In this document: positions 1 to 13,059 of the stretch, in pieces | Layout: every line of letters begins with the position of its first letter | Numbering within the stretch: the first letter of the stretch is position 1 | Source of the DNA: Symsagittifera roscoffensis | Taxonomy: Eukaryota; Xenacoelomorpha; Acoela; Convolutidae | Length of the DNA: 64,000 nt | Direction: 5' to 3' | NCBI RefSeq assembly: GCF_963678635.1 | Contig: NC_087062.1 | Span: 27,428,833-27,492,832 of the forward strand | Notes under the pieces: generated by a model | What the model saw: the letters and a program-made list of their open reading frames with translations, nothing else | Databases searched by the model: none | What the model was told of the DNA's origin: nothing | Position numbers and translations under genes: made by a program

Positions 1-2542
1 AACACTAATACATTAATTTTTATATTCTTATAGTTTTCCGTGACAATTTTTGCACTGATTTCTTGTCTGCCCAACCTTTTTTTTCCCTCAGGAAAAATTT
101 TCTTTAAAAATTTTCAAAGGTTTTTTTTTCGTTTACATGTGTCGGTTTTTTCTTGCATATGGGTACAAATCAGAGAGCTGGGCCAAAGGGCCAGTCTTCT
201 GGACCGTTTTTTTTTTGAATTTTTCATTACATTATAATTGTGTGCGACATTTTTTGCGTATCAAGAAAATTCCAGAGCTAAGAGCTGGCCTATAAACAGT
301 TGTAGTTTTTAGGAAAAAGTTTTGCTACAAAAACAAGTTTACACATGTTTTGCTTAAAGAACACTAATATATTGATTTTTGTGCTTCGCTTCCATAGGTT
401 TCCGTGCCTGTTTCTGCGCTGTTTTCTTGTCTGATCAATGTTTTTTTTCACTCTATATCTATTTGTTTAAAAGTTTTTTAAAGGTTTTTTTTTCGTATCC
501 ATGTGTCAGTTTTTTCTGGCATATGGGTACAAGCCAGAGGGCTAAAACATAGGGCCAGTCTTATGGGCCATTTAATTTTTATTGACGTTTTCATTAAGTA
601 ATAATTGTGTGCAAAATTTGCGCCTAACAAGAAATTTCCAGAGCTAAGAGCTCGCCTATGAACACTTGTAATTTTTAAGAAAAAGTTTTGATACACAAAT
701 AAGTTAACAGATGTTTTGCTTAGAGAACACTAATTTTTTGATTTTTGTGTTTCCATAGGTTTCCATGCCTTTTGCTGGTCTGTTTTCTTGTCTGATCAAA
801 GTTTTTTCCCTCTGGATCTTTTTTTAAAAATTTTTTTAAGTTTTCTTTTCGTATCCATAGGTCAGTTTTTTCTGGCATATGGGCACAAGTCAGAGGGCTG
901 GGCCATAGGGCCATTCGTCTGGCCCGTTTTATTTTTTTTAAACTTTTTCATTAAATTATAATTGTGTGCGACATTTTGCGCCTATCAAGAAAAATCCAGA
1001 GCTAAGAGCTGGCCTATGAACACTTGTAATTTTTAAGAAACATTTTTGATACAAAAACAAGTTAAAAGATGTTTTGCTTAGAGAACACTAATTTTTTAAT
1101 TTTTGTGTTTCCATAGGTTTTCATGCCTAATGCTGCACTGTTTTCTTGTCTGATCGAAGTTTTTTTCCCCTCTGGATCTGATTTTTTAAAGACTTTTTTT
1201 TCGAATCCATGTGTCAGTTTTTTCTGGCATATGGGTACAGGTGAGAGGGCTAGGACATAGGGCCAGTCTTTTGGGTCATAGTTTTTGACATTTTCATTAA
1301 GTGATAATTGTGTGCAAAATTTTGCGCCTATCTACAGAATTTCAGAGCTAAGAGCTGGCCTATGAACATTTGTAATTTTAAAAAAAAATTTTGATACAAA
1401 AACAGTTTACAGATTTTTTGCTTAAAGAACACTAATATATTGATTTTTTCGTTTTCATAGGTTTCTTTGCCTATTGCTGCACTCTTTCCTTGTCTGATCA
1501 AAGTTTTTTTTCACTCTGGATCTATTTTCTTAAGTTTTTTTAAAGATTTTTTTTCTTATCCTTGTGTCAGTTTTTTCTGGAATATGGGTACAAATCAAAG
1601 GGCTGAGCCATAGGGCCAGTCTTCTGGCCCGTTCAATTTTTTTTGACTTTTTTTAAAATTATAATTGTGTGCGACAGTTTGCGCCTATCAAGGGAATTCC
1701 AGAGCTGAGAGCTGGCCTATGAACATTTGTAATTTTTAAGAAAAATTTTTGATACAAAAACAGTTTACAGATTTTTTGCTGAAAGAACTCTAATATATTT
1801 AATTTTATGTTTTTATAGGTTTCCGTGCCTGTTGCTGCACTGCTTTCTTGTCTGATCAAAGTTTTTTTCCGTAGGGATCTTTTTTTTCAAAAAATTTTAA
1901 AAAGTTTTTTTTTCGTATACATGTGTCAGTTTTTTCTGGCATATGGTAACAAGTCAGAGAGCTGAGCCATAGGGCCAGTCTTCTGGACCGTTTGTTTTTT
2001 TTGACTTTTTCATTAAGTGATATTTATGTGCGACATTTTACGCCAACTAGAAAATTCAAGAGCTAAGAGCTTGCCTATAAACAATTTTAATTTTTAGGAA
2101 AAAGTTTTGATACAAAAACAAGTTTACAGATGTTTTGCTTAGAGAACACTAATTTTTTGATTTTTGTGTTTCCATAGGTTTCCGTGCCTATTTCTGCACT
2201 ATTTTCTTGTCTGATCAACGTTTTTTTCACTCTATATCTATTTTTTTAAAAATTTTTAAAGTTTTTTTTTCGTGTCCATGTGTCAGTTTTCTTCTGGCAT
2301 ATGGGTACAAGTCAGAGGGCTGGGCCATAAGGCCAGTCTTCTGGCCCGTTTATTTTTTTTGACTTTTTCATTAAGTTATAATTGTGTGCGACAGTTTGCG
2401 CCTATCAAGAGAATTCCAGAGCGGAGAGCTGGCCTATGAACACTTGCAATTTTTAAGAAAAATTTTTGATACAAAAACAATTATACAGATTTTTTGCTTA
2501 AAGAACACTAATACATTAATTTTTATTTTTTTATAGTATTCC

Positions 2543-3989
2543 GTGCCAATTGCAGCACTGATTTCTTGTCTGCCCAACCTTTTTTTTCCCTCAGGAAGAA
2601 TTTTCTTTAAAATTTTTCAAAGGTTTTTTTTTCGTTTACATGTGTCGGTTTTTTCTGGCATATGGGTACAAATCAGAGGGCTGGGCCATAGGGCCAGTCT
2701 TCTGGACCGTTTTTTTTTCAATTTTTCATTAAGCTATAATTGTGTGCGACATTTTTTGCGTATCAAGAAAATTCCAGAGCTAAGAGCTGGCCTATAAACA
2801 GTTGTAATTTTTAGGAAAAAGTTTTGATACAAAAACAAGTTTACACATGTTTTGCTTAAAGAACACTAATATATTGATTTTTGTGCTTCGCTTCCATAGG
2901 TTTCCGTGCCTATTTCTGCACTATTTTCTTGTCTGATCAACGTTTTTTTTTCACTCTATATCTATTTTTGTAAAAATTTTTAAAGTTTTTTTTTCGTGTC
3001 CATGTGTCAGTTTTCTTCTGGCATATGGGTACAAGTCAGAGGGCTGGGCCATAAGGCCAGTCTTCTGGCCCGTTTATTTTTTTTGACTTTATCATTAAGT
3101 TATAATTGTGTGCGACAGTTTGCGCCTATCAAGAGAATTCCAGAGCGGAGAGCTGGCCTATGAACACTTGCAATTTTTAAGAAAAATTTTTGATACAAAA
3201 ACAATTATACAGATTTTTTGCTTAAAAAACACTAATACATTAATTTTTATATTTTTATAGTTTTCCGTGCCAATTGCAGCACTGATTTCTTGTCTGCCCA
3301 ACCTTTTTTTTCCCTCACGAAGAATTTTCTTTAAAATTTTTCAAAGGTTTTTTTTCGTTTACATGTGTCGGTTTTTTCTGGCATATGGGTACAAATCAGA
3401 GAGCTGGGCCATAGGGCCAGTCTTCTGGACCGTTTTTTTTTCAATTTTTCATTAAGTTATAATTGTGTGCGACATTTTTTGCGTATCAAGAAAATTCCAG
3501 AGCTAAGAGCTGGCCTATAAACAGTTGTAATTTTTAGGAAAAAGTTTTGATACAAAAACAAGTTTACACATGTTTTGCTTAAAGAACACTAATATATTGA
3601 TTTTTGTGCTTCGCTTCCATAGGTTTCCGTGCCTATTTCTGCACTATTTTCTTGTCTGATCAACGTTTTTTTTTCACTCTATATCTATTTTTTAAAAAAT
3701 TTTTAAAGTTTTTTTTTCGTGTCCATGTGTCAGTTTTTTCTGGCATATTAGTACAAGTCAGAGGGCTAAAACATAGGGCCAGTCTTCTGGGCCATTTAAT
3801 TTTTTTTGACTTTTTCTTTAAGTGATAATTGTGTGCAAAATTTGCGCCTATCAAGAAATTTCCAGAGCTAAGAGCTCGCCTATGAACACTTGTAATTTTT
3901 AAGAAAAAGTTTTGATACACAAATAAGTTAACAGATGTTTTGCTTAGAGAACACTAATTTTTTAATTTTTGTGTTTCCATAGGTTTCCA
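2543..3989. repeat. Dimeric higher-order repeat within the satellite (two ~724-bp units)
   Basis: Monomers at 2543 and 3267 share diagnostic variants not found in most neighbours: CTGCCCAACC instead of CTGATCAAAG, TCGTTTACATGTGTCGG, and TCTGGACCG. Each is followed by a second monomer type (about 2905 and 3630) with CTTCGCTTCCATAGG and CACTCTATATCT. The pair therefore repeats as an A-B dimer with a period near 724 bp. An A-type monomer also sits at about 40, followed by a B-like one at about 400. A second dimer pattern (about 703 bp) spans about 4330-5740, alternating TTTCTTTGCC and TTTCCATGCT monomers. Confidence 0.85.
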
Positions 3990-6900
3990 TGCCTATTGCT
4001 GCACTGTTTTCTTGTCTGATCGAAGTTTTTTTCCCCTCTGGATCTGATTTTTTAAAGACTTTTTTTTCGAATCCATGTGTCAGTTTTTTCTGGCATATGG
4101 GTACAGGTTAGAGGGCTAGGACATAGGGCCAGTCTTTTGGGTCATTGTTTTTGACATTTTCATTAAGTGATAATTGTGTGCAAAATTTTGCGCCTATCTA
4201 CAGAATTTCAGAGCTAAGAGCTGGCCTATGAACATTTGTAATTTTTAAGAAAAATTTTTGATACAAAAACAGTTTACAATTTTTTTGCTTAAAGAACACT
4301 AATATATTGATTTTTATGTTTTCATAGGTTTCTTTGCCTATTGCTGCACTCTTTCCTTGTCTGATCAAAGTTTTTTTCACTCTGGATCTATTTTCTTAAG
4401 TTTTTTTAAAGATTTTTTTTCTTATCCATGTGTCAGTTTTTTCGGGAATATGGGTACAAGTCAAAGGGCTGGGCCATAGGGCCAGTCTTCTGGCCCGTTC
4501 AATTTTTTTTGACTTTTTTAAAAATTATAATTGTGTGCGACAGTTTGCGCCTATCAAGGGAATTCCAGAGCTGAGAGCTGGCCTATGAACACTTGTAATT
4601 TTTAAGAAACATTTTTGATACAAAAACAAAGTAAAAGATGTTTTGCTTAGAGAACACTAATTTTTTAATTTTTGTGTTTCCATAGGTTTCCATGCTTTTT
4701 GCTGCACTGTTTTCTTATCTGATCGAAGTTTTTTTCCCCTCTGGATCTAATTTTTCAAAGACTTTTTTTTCGAATCCATGTGTCAGTTTTTTCTGGCATA
4801 TGGGTACAGCTTAGAGGGCTAGGACATAGGGCCAGTCTTCTGGGTCTTTTTTTTGACATTTTCATTAAGTGATAATTGTGTGCAACATTTTGCGCCTATC
4901 TACAGAATTTCAGAGCTAAGAGCTGGCCTATGAACATTTGTAATTTTTAAGAAAAATTTTTGATACAAAAACAGTTTACAATTTTTTTGCTTAAAGAACA
5001 CTAATATATTGATTTTTATGTTTTCATAGGTTTCTTTGCCTATTGCTGCACTCTTTTCTTGTCTGATCAAAGTTTTTTTTCACTCTGGATCTATTTTTTT
5101 AAGTTTTTTTAAAGATTTTTTTTCTTATCCATGTGTCAGTTTTTTCTGGAATATGGGTAAAAGTCAAAGGGCTGGGCCATAGGGCCAGTCTTCTGGCCCG
5201 TTCAATTTTTTTTGACTTTTTTTAAAATTATAATTGTGTGCAACAGTTTGCGCCTATCAAGGGAATTCCAGAGCTGAGAGCTGGCCTATGAACACTTGTA
5301 ATTTTTAAGAAACATTTTTGATACAAAAACAAGTTAAAAGATGTTTTGCTTAGAGAACACTAATTTTATCAATTTTTGTGTTTCCATAGGTTTCCATGCT
5401 TTTTGCTGCACTGTTTTCTTATCTGATCGAAGTTTTTTTCCCCTCTGGATCTAATTTTTTAAAGACTTTTTTTTCGAATCCATGTGTCAGTTTTTTCTGG
5501 CATATGGGTACAGCTTAGAGGGCTAGGACATAGGGCCAGTCTTCTGGGCCATTTTTTTTGACATTTTCATTAAGTGATAATTGTGTGCAAAATTTTGCGC
5601 CTATCTACAGAATTTCAGAGCTAAGAGCTGGCCAATGAACACTTGTAATTTTTAAGAAAAGTTTTTGATACAAAAACAAGTTTACAGATTTTTTGCTTAA
5701 AAAACACTAACATATTAATTTTTGTAGTTTGGTAGGTTTCCATGCCTATTGCTGCACTGTTTTCTTGTCTGATCGAAGTTTTTTTTCCCTCGGGATCTAA
5801 TTTTTTAAAGATTTTTTTTTCGAATCCAAGTGTCAGTTTTTTCTGGCATATGGGTACAAGTCAGACGGCTAAGACATAGTGCCAGTCTTCTGGGCCATTT
5901 AATTTTTTTCTGACTTTTTCATTAAGTGATAATTGTGTGCAAAATTTTGCGCCTATCTACAGAATTTCAGAGCTAAGAGCTGGCCAATGAACACTTGTAA
6001 TTTTTCAGAAAAGTTTTTGATTCAAAAACAAGGTCACAGATTTTTTGCTTAAAGAACACTAATATATTAATTTTTGTAGTTTAGTAAGTTTCCATGCACT
6101 GTTTTTCCATGCACCAGTTTCCTATTCTTGCACTGTTTTTTTGTCTGATCAAGTTTTTTTCCCTCTGGACCTATTTTTTTTAAAATTTTTAAAGTTTTCT
6201 TTTCGTTTCCATGTGTCAGTTTTTTCTGGCATATGGGTACAAGTCAGAGGGCTGGGCCATAGGGCCAGTCTTCTGGCCCGTTTCTTTTATTTGACTTTTT
6301 TATTAAGTTATAATTGTGTGCGACATTTTGCGCCTATCAAGAAAATTCCAGAGCTAAGAGCTGGCCTATGAACTCTTGTAATTTTTATGAAAAAATTTTG
6401 ATACAAAAACAAGTTAAAAGATGTTTTGCCTAGAGAACACTATTTTTTTAATTTTTGTGTTTCCATAGGGTTCCATGCCTTCTGCTGCACTGTTTACTTG
6501 TCTGATCGAAGTTTTTGTTCCCTCTGGATCTAATTTTTTAAAGATTTTTGTTTCGAATCCATGTGTCAGTTTTTTCTGGCATATGGGTACAAGTCAGAGG
6601 GCTAGGACATAGGTCCAATATTCTGGGCCATTTTTTAAAACTTTTTCATTAAGTGATAATTGTGTGCAAAATTTTGCGCCTATCTACAGAATTTCAGAGC
6701 TATGAGCTGGCCAATGAACACTTGTATTTTTTAAGAAAAATTTTTGATACAAAAACAAGTTTACAAAATTTTTGCTTAAAGAACACTAATATATTGATTT
6801 TTATGTTTTCATAGGTCTCTTTGCCTATTGCTGCACTGTTTTCTTCTCTGATCAAAGTTTTTTCCCATGTGGATCTATCTTTTTGAAGATTTTTTTTTCG

Positions 6901-9900
6901 AATCCATGTGTCAGTTTTTTCTGGCATATGGGTACAAGTCAGAGGGCTGGGACATAGGGCCAGTATTCTGGGCCATTTTTTTAAACTTTTTCATTAAGTG
7001 ATAATTGTGTGCAAAATTTTGTGCCTATCTACAGAATTTCAGAGCTAAGAGCTGGCCAATGAACACTTGTAATTTTTAAGAAAAATTTATGATACGAAAA
7101 CAAGTTTACAGATTTTTTGCTTAAAGAGCACTAACATATTAATTTTTGTAGTTTAGTAGGTTTCCATGCCTATTGTTGCACTGTTTTCTTGGCTGATCAA
7201 AGTTTTTTCCCTCTGGATCTAATTTTTTTAAAAATTTTTTAAGGTTTTCTTTTCGTATTCATGTGTCAGTTTTTTCGGGCATATGGGTACAAGTCAGAGG
7301 GCTGGGCCATAGTGCCATTCTTCTCGCCCGTTTATTTTTTTTGACTTTTTCGTTAAATTATATTTGTGAGCGACATTTTGCGCCTATCAAGAAAATTCCA
7401 GAGCTAAGAGCTGGCCTATGAACACTTGTAATTTTTAAGAAACATTTTTGATCCAAAAACAAGTTAAAAGATGTTTTCCTTAGAGAACACTAATTTTTTA
7501 ATTTTTGTGTTTCCATAGGTTACCATGCCTATTGTTGCACTGTTTTCTTGTCTGATCAAAAAATTTTCCCTCTGGATCTAATTTTTTAAAGATTTTTGTT
7601 TCGAATCCATGTGTCAGTTTTTTCTGGCATATGGGTACAAGTCAGAGGGCTAGGACATAGGGCCAGTATTCGGGGTCATTTTTTTAAAAATTTTTCATTA
7701 AGTGATAATTGTGTGCAAAATTTTGCGCCTATCTACAGAATTTCAGAGCTAAGAGCTGGCCAATGAACACTTGTAATTTTTAAGAAAAGTTTTTGATACA
7801 AAAACAAGTTTACAGATTTTTTGCTTAAAAAACACTAACCTATTAATTTTTGTAGTTTGGTAGGTTTCCATGTCTATTGCTGCACTGTTTTCTTGTCTGA
7901 TCAAAGTTTTTTCCTCTGGATCTAATTTTTTAAAGATTTTTTTTTCGAATCCATGTGTCAGTTTTTTCTGGCATATGGGTACAGCTTAGAGGGCTAGGAC
8001 ATAGGGCCAGTCTTTTGGGTCATTTTTTTTGACATTTTCATTAAGTGATAATTGTGTGCAAAATTTTGCGCCTATCTACAGAATTTCAGAGCTATCAATG
8101 AACACTTGTAATTTTTAAGAAAATTTTTGATACAAAAACAAGTTTACAGATTTTTTGCTTAAAGAACACTAATATATTAATTTTTGTAGTTTAGTAAGTT
8201 TCCATGCCTATTGTTGCACTGTTTTCTTGTCTGATCAAAGTTTTTTCCCTCTGGATCTAATTTTTCAAAGATTTTTTTTTTCGAAACCATGTGTCAGTTT
8301 TTTCTGGCATATGGGTACAAGTCAGAGGGCTAGAACATATGGCCAGTCTTCTGGGCCATTTTTTTTAAAAATTTTTCATTAAGTGATAACTGTGTGAAAA
8401 ATTTTGCGCCTATCTACAGAATTTCAGAGCTATGAGCTGGCCAATGAACACTTGTAATTTTTAAGAAAAATTTTTGATACAAAAACAAGTTTACAGATTT
8501 TTTGCTTAAAGAACACTAATGTATTAATTTTTGTAGTTTAGTAGGTTTCGTTGCCTAGTGTTGCACTGTTTTCTTGTCTGATCAAAAAATTTTCCCTCTG
8601 GATCTAATTTTTTAAAGATTTTTGTTTCGAATCCATGTGTCAGTTTTTTCTGGTATATGGGTACAAGTCAGAGGGCTAGGACATAGGGCCAGTATTCTGG
8701 GCCATTTTTTTAAAAAATTTTTCATTAAGTGATAATTGTGTGCAAAATTTTGCGCCTATCTACAGAATTTCAGAGCTATGAGCTGGCCAATGAACACTTG
8801 TAATTTTTAAGAAAAATTTTTGATACAAAAACAAGTTTACAAATTTTTTGCTTAAAGAATACTAATATATTGATTTTTATGTTTTCATAGGTTTCTTTGC
8901 CTATTGCTGCACTGTTTTCTTGTCTGATCAAAGTTTTTTCCTCTGGATCTAATTTTTTAAAGATTTTTTTTTCGAATCCATGTGTCAGTTTTTTTTGGCA
9001 TACGGGTACAGGTCAGAGGGCTAGGACATAGGGCCAGTTTTCTGGATCATTTCTTTTTTTGACATTTTCATTTTCATTAAGTGATAATTGTGTGCAAAAT
9101 TTTGCGCCTATCTACAGAATTTCAGAGCTAAGAGCTGGCCAATGAACACTTGTAATTTTTAAGAAAAATTTTTGATAAGAAAACAAGTTTACAGATTTTT
9201 TGCTTAAGAACACTAACATATTAATTTTTGTAGTTTAGTAGGTTTCCATGCCTATTGTTGCACTGTTTTCTTGTCTGATCAAAGTTTTTTCCCTCTGGAT
9301 CTAATTTTTCAAAGATTTTTTTTTTCGAAACCTTGTGTCAGTTTTTTCTGGCATATGGGTACAATTCAGAGGGCTAGAACATATGGCCAGTCTTCTGGGC
9401 CATTTTTTTTGAATTTTTCATTAAGTTATAACTGTGTGCAAAATTTTGCGCCTATCTACAGAATTTCAGAGCTATGCGCTGGCCAATGAACACTTGTAAT
9501 TTTTAAGAAAAATTTTTGATACAAAAACAAGTTTACAGATTTTTTTGCTTAAAGAACAATAATGTGTTAATTTTTGTACTTTAGTAGGTTTCGTTGCCTA
9601 GTGTTGCACTGTTTTCTTTTCTGATCAAAATTTTTTTCCTCTGGATCTAATTTTTTAAAGATTTTTTTTTCGAAATGTTTGATCTGGTCAGTTTTTTCTA
9701 GCATATGGGTACAAGTCAGAGGGTTAGGACATAGGGCCAGTCTTCTGGGTTATTGACTTTTTGACTTTTTCATTAAGTGAAAATTGTGTGCAAAAGTTTG
9801 CGCCTATCTACAGAATTTCAGAGCGAAGAGCTGGCCTATGAATACTTGTAATTTTTAAGAAAAATTTTTGATACAAAAAGAAATTTACAAATTTTTTTGC

Positions 9901-9944
9901 TTAAAGAACACTAATATTTTGATTTTTATGTTTTCATAGGTTTC

Positions 9945-10470
9945 TTTGCCTATTGCTGCACTGTTTTCTTGTTTGATCAAAGTTTTTTCCCTCTGGATCT
10001 TTTTTTTAAAATTTTTACAGATGTTTTGCTTAAAGAACACTAACATATTAGTTTTTGTATTAACATAGGTTTCCGTGCCTATTCCTGCACGGTTTTTTAA
10101 TCTGATCAAAGTTTTTTCCCTCTGAATCTATTTTTTTTAAAAAAAGTTTTTGTGTTTTTTTTTCGTATCCATGTGTCAGTTTTTTCTGGCATATGGGTAC
10201 AAGCCAGAGGGCTGGGCCATAGGGCCAGTCTTCTGGCCCGTTTATTTTTTTTGACTTTTTCAGTAAGTAATAATTGTGTGCGACATTTTGCGTCTATCAA
10301 GAGAATTTCAGAGCTAAGAGGTGGCCTATGAACACTTGTAAGTTTTAAGAAAATCTTTTGATACAAAAACAAGTTTACAGATTTTTTGGTTAAAGAACAC
10401 TAATATATTGAATTGTTTGTTTTCATATGTTTCCATGCCTATTGCTGCACTGTTTTTTGTCTCGAAAATT
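9945..10470. repeat. Right edge of satellite with deleted and truncated monomers
   Basis: The monomer starting near 9945 reads normally to a T-run at about 10003, then jumps to the ACAGATGTTTTGCTTAAAGAACAC segment near 10017, so roughly 240-280 bp of the monomer are missing. A full monomer follows (anchor at 10171). The next one starts near 10430 with GTTTCCATGCCTATTGCTGCAC and breaks off after GTCTCGAAAATTG at about 10465, where unrelated AT-rich sequence begins. This fixes the right boundary of the array. Confidence 0.85.
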
Positions 10471-10474
10471 GCTT

Positions 10475-12000
10475 AAAAAACTGTAAAAAGAAGTTCTGGA
10501 CAAAATTTGTCAAAATTTGAATAATAGTGGAAAATTGTCTGCTTTGCGTCTTATCGAAAAAGGAAACTTTTTTCTAAATTAAAAAATCGAAAAAAACTCT
10601 TATACTTTTTTTGAGAGTTTTTTGAAAACTCGTTTTACGGAGAAACATTTTTATCTATTTTAAATGATAGTTTTTCAAAAAAAATGCAAAAAACCATAGC
10701 CCTGAGCCCTTTTCTGACTGAATTAATTTAACTTTTGGCCGAATGACCAGATCAAACATTTTATGCAAAAAAATTTGAAATTTGAGTATTTTTCAATTTC
10801 AAAACAGTCAGCAAGAGTAGACAAGAAGACTGTTTTTTGCACAAGAGCACCTTCAGTTTGATTTGAGAGTCCAACGTTTTGTTTCTGCCAGACGAATTTG
10901 TGATCAAAAAACGACCATTGGGATTTTTTTTCAAAACAAAAATTTGACTGGAAACCGTTATCAGCTTGTCCAAAAAGATTTGCTAATGGTAGCTGAACGT
11001 TTATGTGACCGATTGATCCAAAAATTGTCGTCGAATAATGACTTGGCATATGTCGGCCATGATTTATTTGTTAAAGAAATTTCACTGAAAAGGTTCATTT
11101 TCGATGTATTGAGCAGTTTTTGTCCTATCAAATTTTTTTTTCTGGTAAAGTATGGAAGTGTGGAATATGGCGTAGTCTAAACAACAAAAAAGAGCAAAAT
11201 GGGGGTTACACGAAAATCTATCAATTTTTTTTTATATGGGCAAAAGGGCTTGGAGCCCATTTCTGACTTGATCAGTTTTTCGAGCAAATTTTCTCTTTTT
11301 CTATAGACACACACCCAAAATATATATATATATCATTGGAAACAGCTTGGAAAGATCTATATACATGCAAAATTTCAGAATGTCGTAGTTTTCAGAGGAG
11401 AACACCTTTTTTTTGAGCTGGCCAGAAAGTCCCTAGCCTTTTTCTCACTTTCAAAAATTGACTTCTGAGCAAAAATTTCAGGCCCGAGTCCGATAAAAGT
11501 TAGAACTCAAGAAGCATTATTTTTACAAAGAAGAGGCATATAAAAACTTACTGGTTCAAAAATGGGTAAAAAAAACCCACGGTAAAGTTGTTTTTCAGGA
11601 TGTTAAAAATTACTACATAGTTGGCCAAAAAAGTACCTCCAGTCCTTAAATTTAAAAAATCCTTAAAAGTTAATCCCAACCCAACAATTTCAGTATTTCA
11701 AGAAAGCTAATATAATTTGCAAACCGATTAAACTATACATAAGGTTTAAAAGTGAAAATAAAACTTTTAGAAACTTTTTTAAAAAAGTTTGAAAAAATTC
11801 AATGTTAAAAAAAACCACTATTTTTTTTCATGCTAAAGTGTACCATTACCAGCGCAATCGGTGAAAATATGCTTTGAGATGCTTTATTTGGCTGCAAACT
11901 TTAGTTGTACAAAATACAGAGCTTTTAAAAAAAATTTGGAAGCCCTAGCCCATTTCTGACTTGGCCGCAGTAGTAGTAGCAGTAGTAAATGCAAATTGAA
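10475..12000. other. Non-coding AT-rich stretch with a diverged recurrent motif
   Basis: No recognisable gene. ORFs on both strands around 10723-11180 overlap one another and match nothing I recognise. The motif AGCCC(A/T)TTTCTGACTTG occurs near 10702 (variant), 11249 and 11945, and weaker forms (AAAGTCCCTAGCC at 11427, AAAGTACCTCCAGTCC at 11629) lie between, so the stretch may be built of old diverged repeats. A (TA)n patch lies at 11322-11333. The right end carries GTAGTAGTAGCAGTAGTA, which also belongs to the LINE-associated repeat blocks that follow. Confidence 0.5.
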
Positions 12001-12029
12001 AAAAAAATGAAGATTGAAATAATGTCTTA

Positions 12030-13059
12030 AGTAGACAGCTTAAAAAATTTTCATAGTTTTATTATTCATCAAGATTTAGCAAAGAAAAACTTGGAATAGT
12101 GGAGTTCATGGGTCTGATTCTGCCTCGTGGCATCTTAAATTCTGCTCGGAAGTAATTTCTTGTCTTTTTCTCTGATCTATTTTGGGTGGTCGAGTTCGTA
12201 GAAACAACCCTTAACTTCTTGTTCCAATTTTCCGCCGGTATTTTTTAACAGTGTTCTATATGGTTAGTTTTGTTTATAATCTGTTGATAAAAAGTACTTA
12301 TACAATTGAGATCTAGATTTTTTTGAGCATTAATTTTTACCATATCAATTTTTTTATGAACCCGTTGCTATAGTAGTATGCGATTTGGGAACTTCTTATA
12401 ATTTTTTCCCCTGCATTTTGTAAACTGTCATCGTCGATTATATGTAAAATGAGGGATGTTGTTGGTAGCCGTCGTGGTATCTTTTGTGCTCAATTGGCTC
12501 AGAGTTTGACATTGGACTGTCTTATTGCTCCAAGATAATTGAATTCGTTCACAAACTCAATTATGTTGCTTTTGTACTCACAATATTCAGACTTTTTGAT
12601 GCGGCCGCCTCAACGGAAGTTCATTAGCTTGGTTTTACTTGGGTGCACAGAACGAGAGTTAGCTATGCAGTAGTGTTTTCGTTTTTGTAGGGTTTTGTTT
12701 TTGATGTTAATGTCTCTACTGCATATGGCAAATTCATCGAGGTAAAAAGGGTTTCGTGTTTCTGAACATGCAGCCCAGATCAGCAACAAAAAGAGAATAG
12801 CAGCGGTGAAAATTCATCCACTTGCGCGAGTCTGATGATTTGTGTTATTTTTTCTTGCAGGACAACCTCTCTGTTTAGTTTGATCGTGTTCGCCGTCATC
12901 ATTTGGTATAAGATTTCAAAAACTTTAGTGAAAATGCCTTGGATAGCTTTTTACTGGAAAAGTAGTTTTCGGTCTATAGAGCAAATGCGTTTTGGTAATA
13001 GATGAAACATACGTAGTAAAAAGCGTTTTCTTTTAAAGCCGTCCTAGCTCTTGATTAGG
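12030..13059 (-). pseudogene. LINE reverse transcriptase palm/thumb remnant
   Basis: Conceptual minus-strand translation, with frameshifts and stops, gives a row of RT motifs in the correct order. About 12785-12845 encode QVDEFSPLLFSF, which matches the family's QGD..SPLLF motif B. About 12720-12750 encode FYLDEFAICSRD at the place of the catalytic YADD box (second Asp changed to Glu, Ala changed to Leu). About 12605-12645 encode HPSKTKLMNFR with a following GGR, and about 12500-12560 encode IEFVNEFNYLGAIRQ, the usual thumb-proximal block of non-LTR retrotransposon RTs. The reading frame is broken several times, so this is dead. Sequence 12030-12480 probably holds the decayed C-terminal end, but I see no diagnostic motif there. 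The RT is interrupted on its N-terminal side by a MITE at 13060-13543. Clade within the APE-type LINEs is not resolved. Confidence 0.85.

Larger units (their letters stand above)
1..10470. repeat. Tandem satellite array, ~355-bp monomer, about 29 copies
   Basis: Near-continuous head-to-tail array. The anchor GTGTCAGTTTTTTCTGGCAT (or a close variant) recurs near 138, 503, 862, 1213, 1563, 1922, 2281, 2641, 3004, 3364, 3727, 4076, 4430, 4780, 5132, 5482, 5831, 6211, 6559, 6908, 7261, 7609, 7957, 8291, 8637, 8981, 9337, 9685 and 10171, a mean spacing of about 354 bp. Each monomer contains GGGCCATAGGGCCAG, a hairpin GGGCCAG-TCTT-CTGGCCC in many copies, an AGAGCTAAGAGCTGGCC block, and an ATAGGTTTCC block after a T-run. 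Copies differ by point changes and T-tract length. The array runs off the left edge of the window. Short ORFs of 60-90 codons occur in both strands but lack consistent frame between monomers, so I read the array as non-coding. It could be pericentromeric or heterochromatic, but that is inference. Confidence 0.97.

Noticed and set aside
2543-3920. ORFs such as MPIAALISCLPN within the satellite
   Set aside because: They recur only where monomers are near-identical and are broken in most monomers; T-tract length changes destroy the frame.
10723-11180. Overlapping ORFs of about 105 codons on both strands
   Set aside because: Sense and antisense frames overlap, with no motif and no splice context. 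Chance open frames are the simpler explanation.
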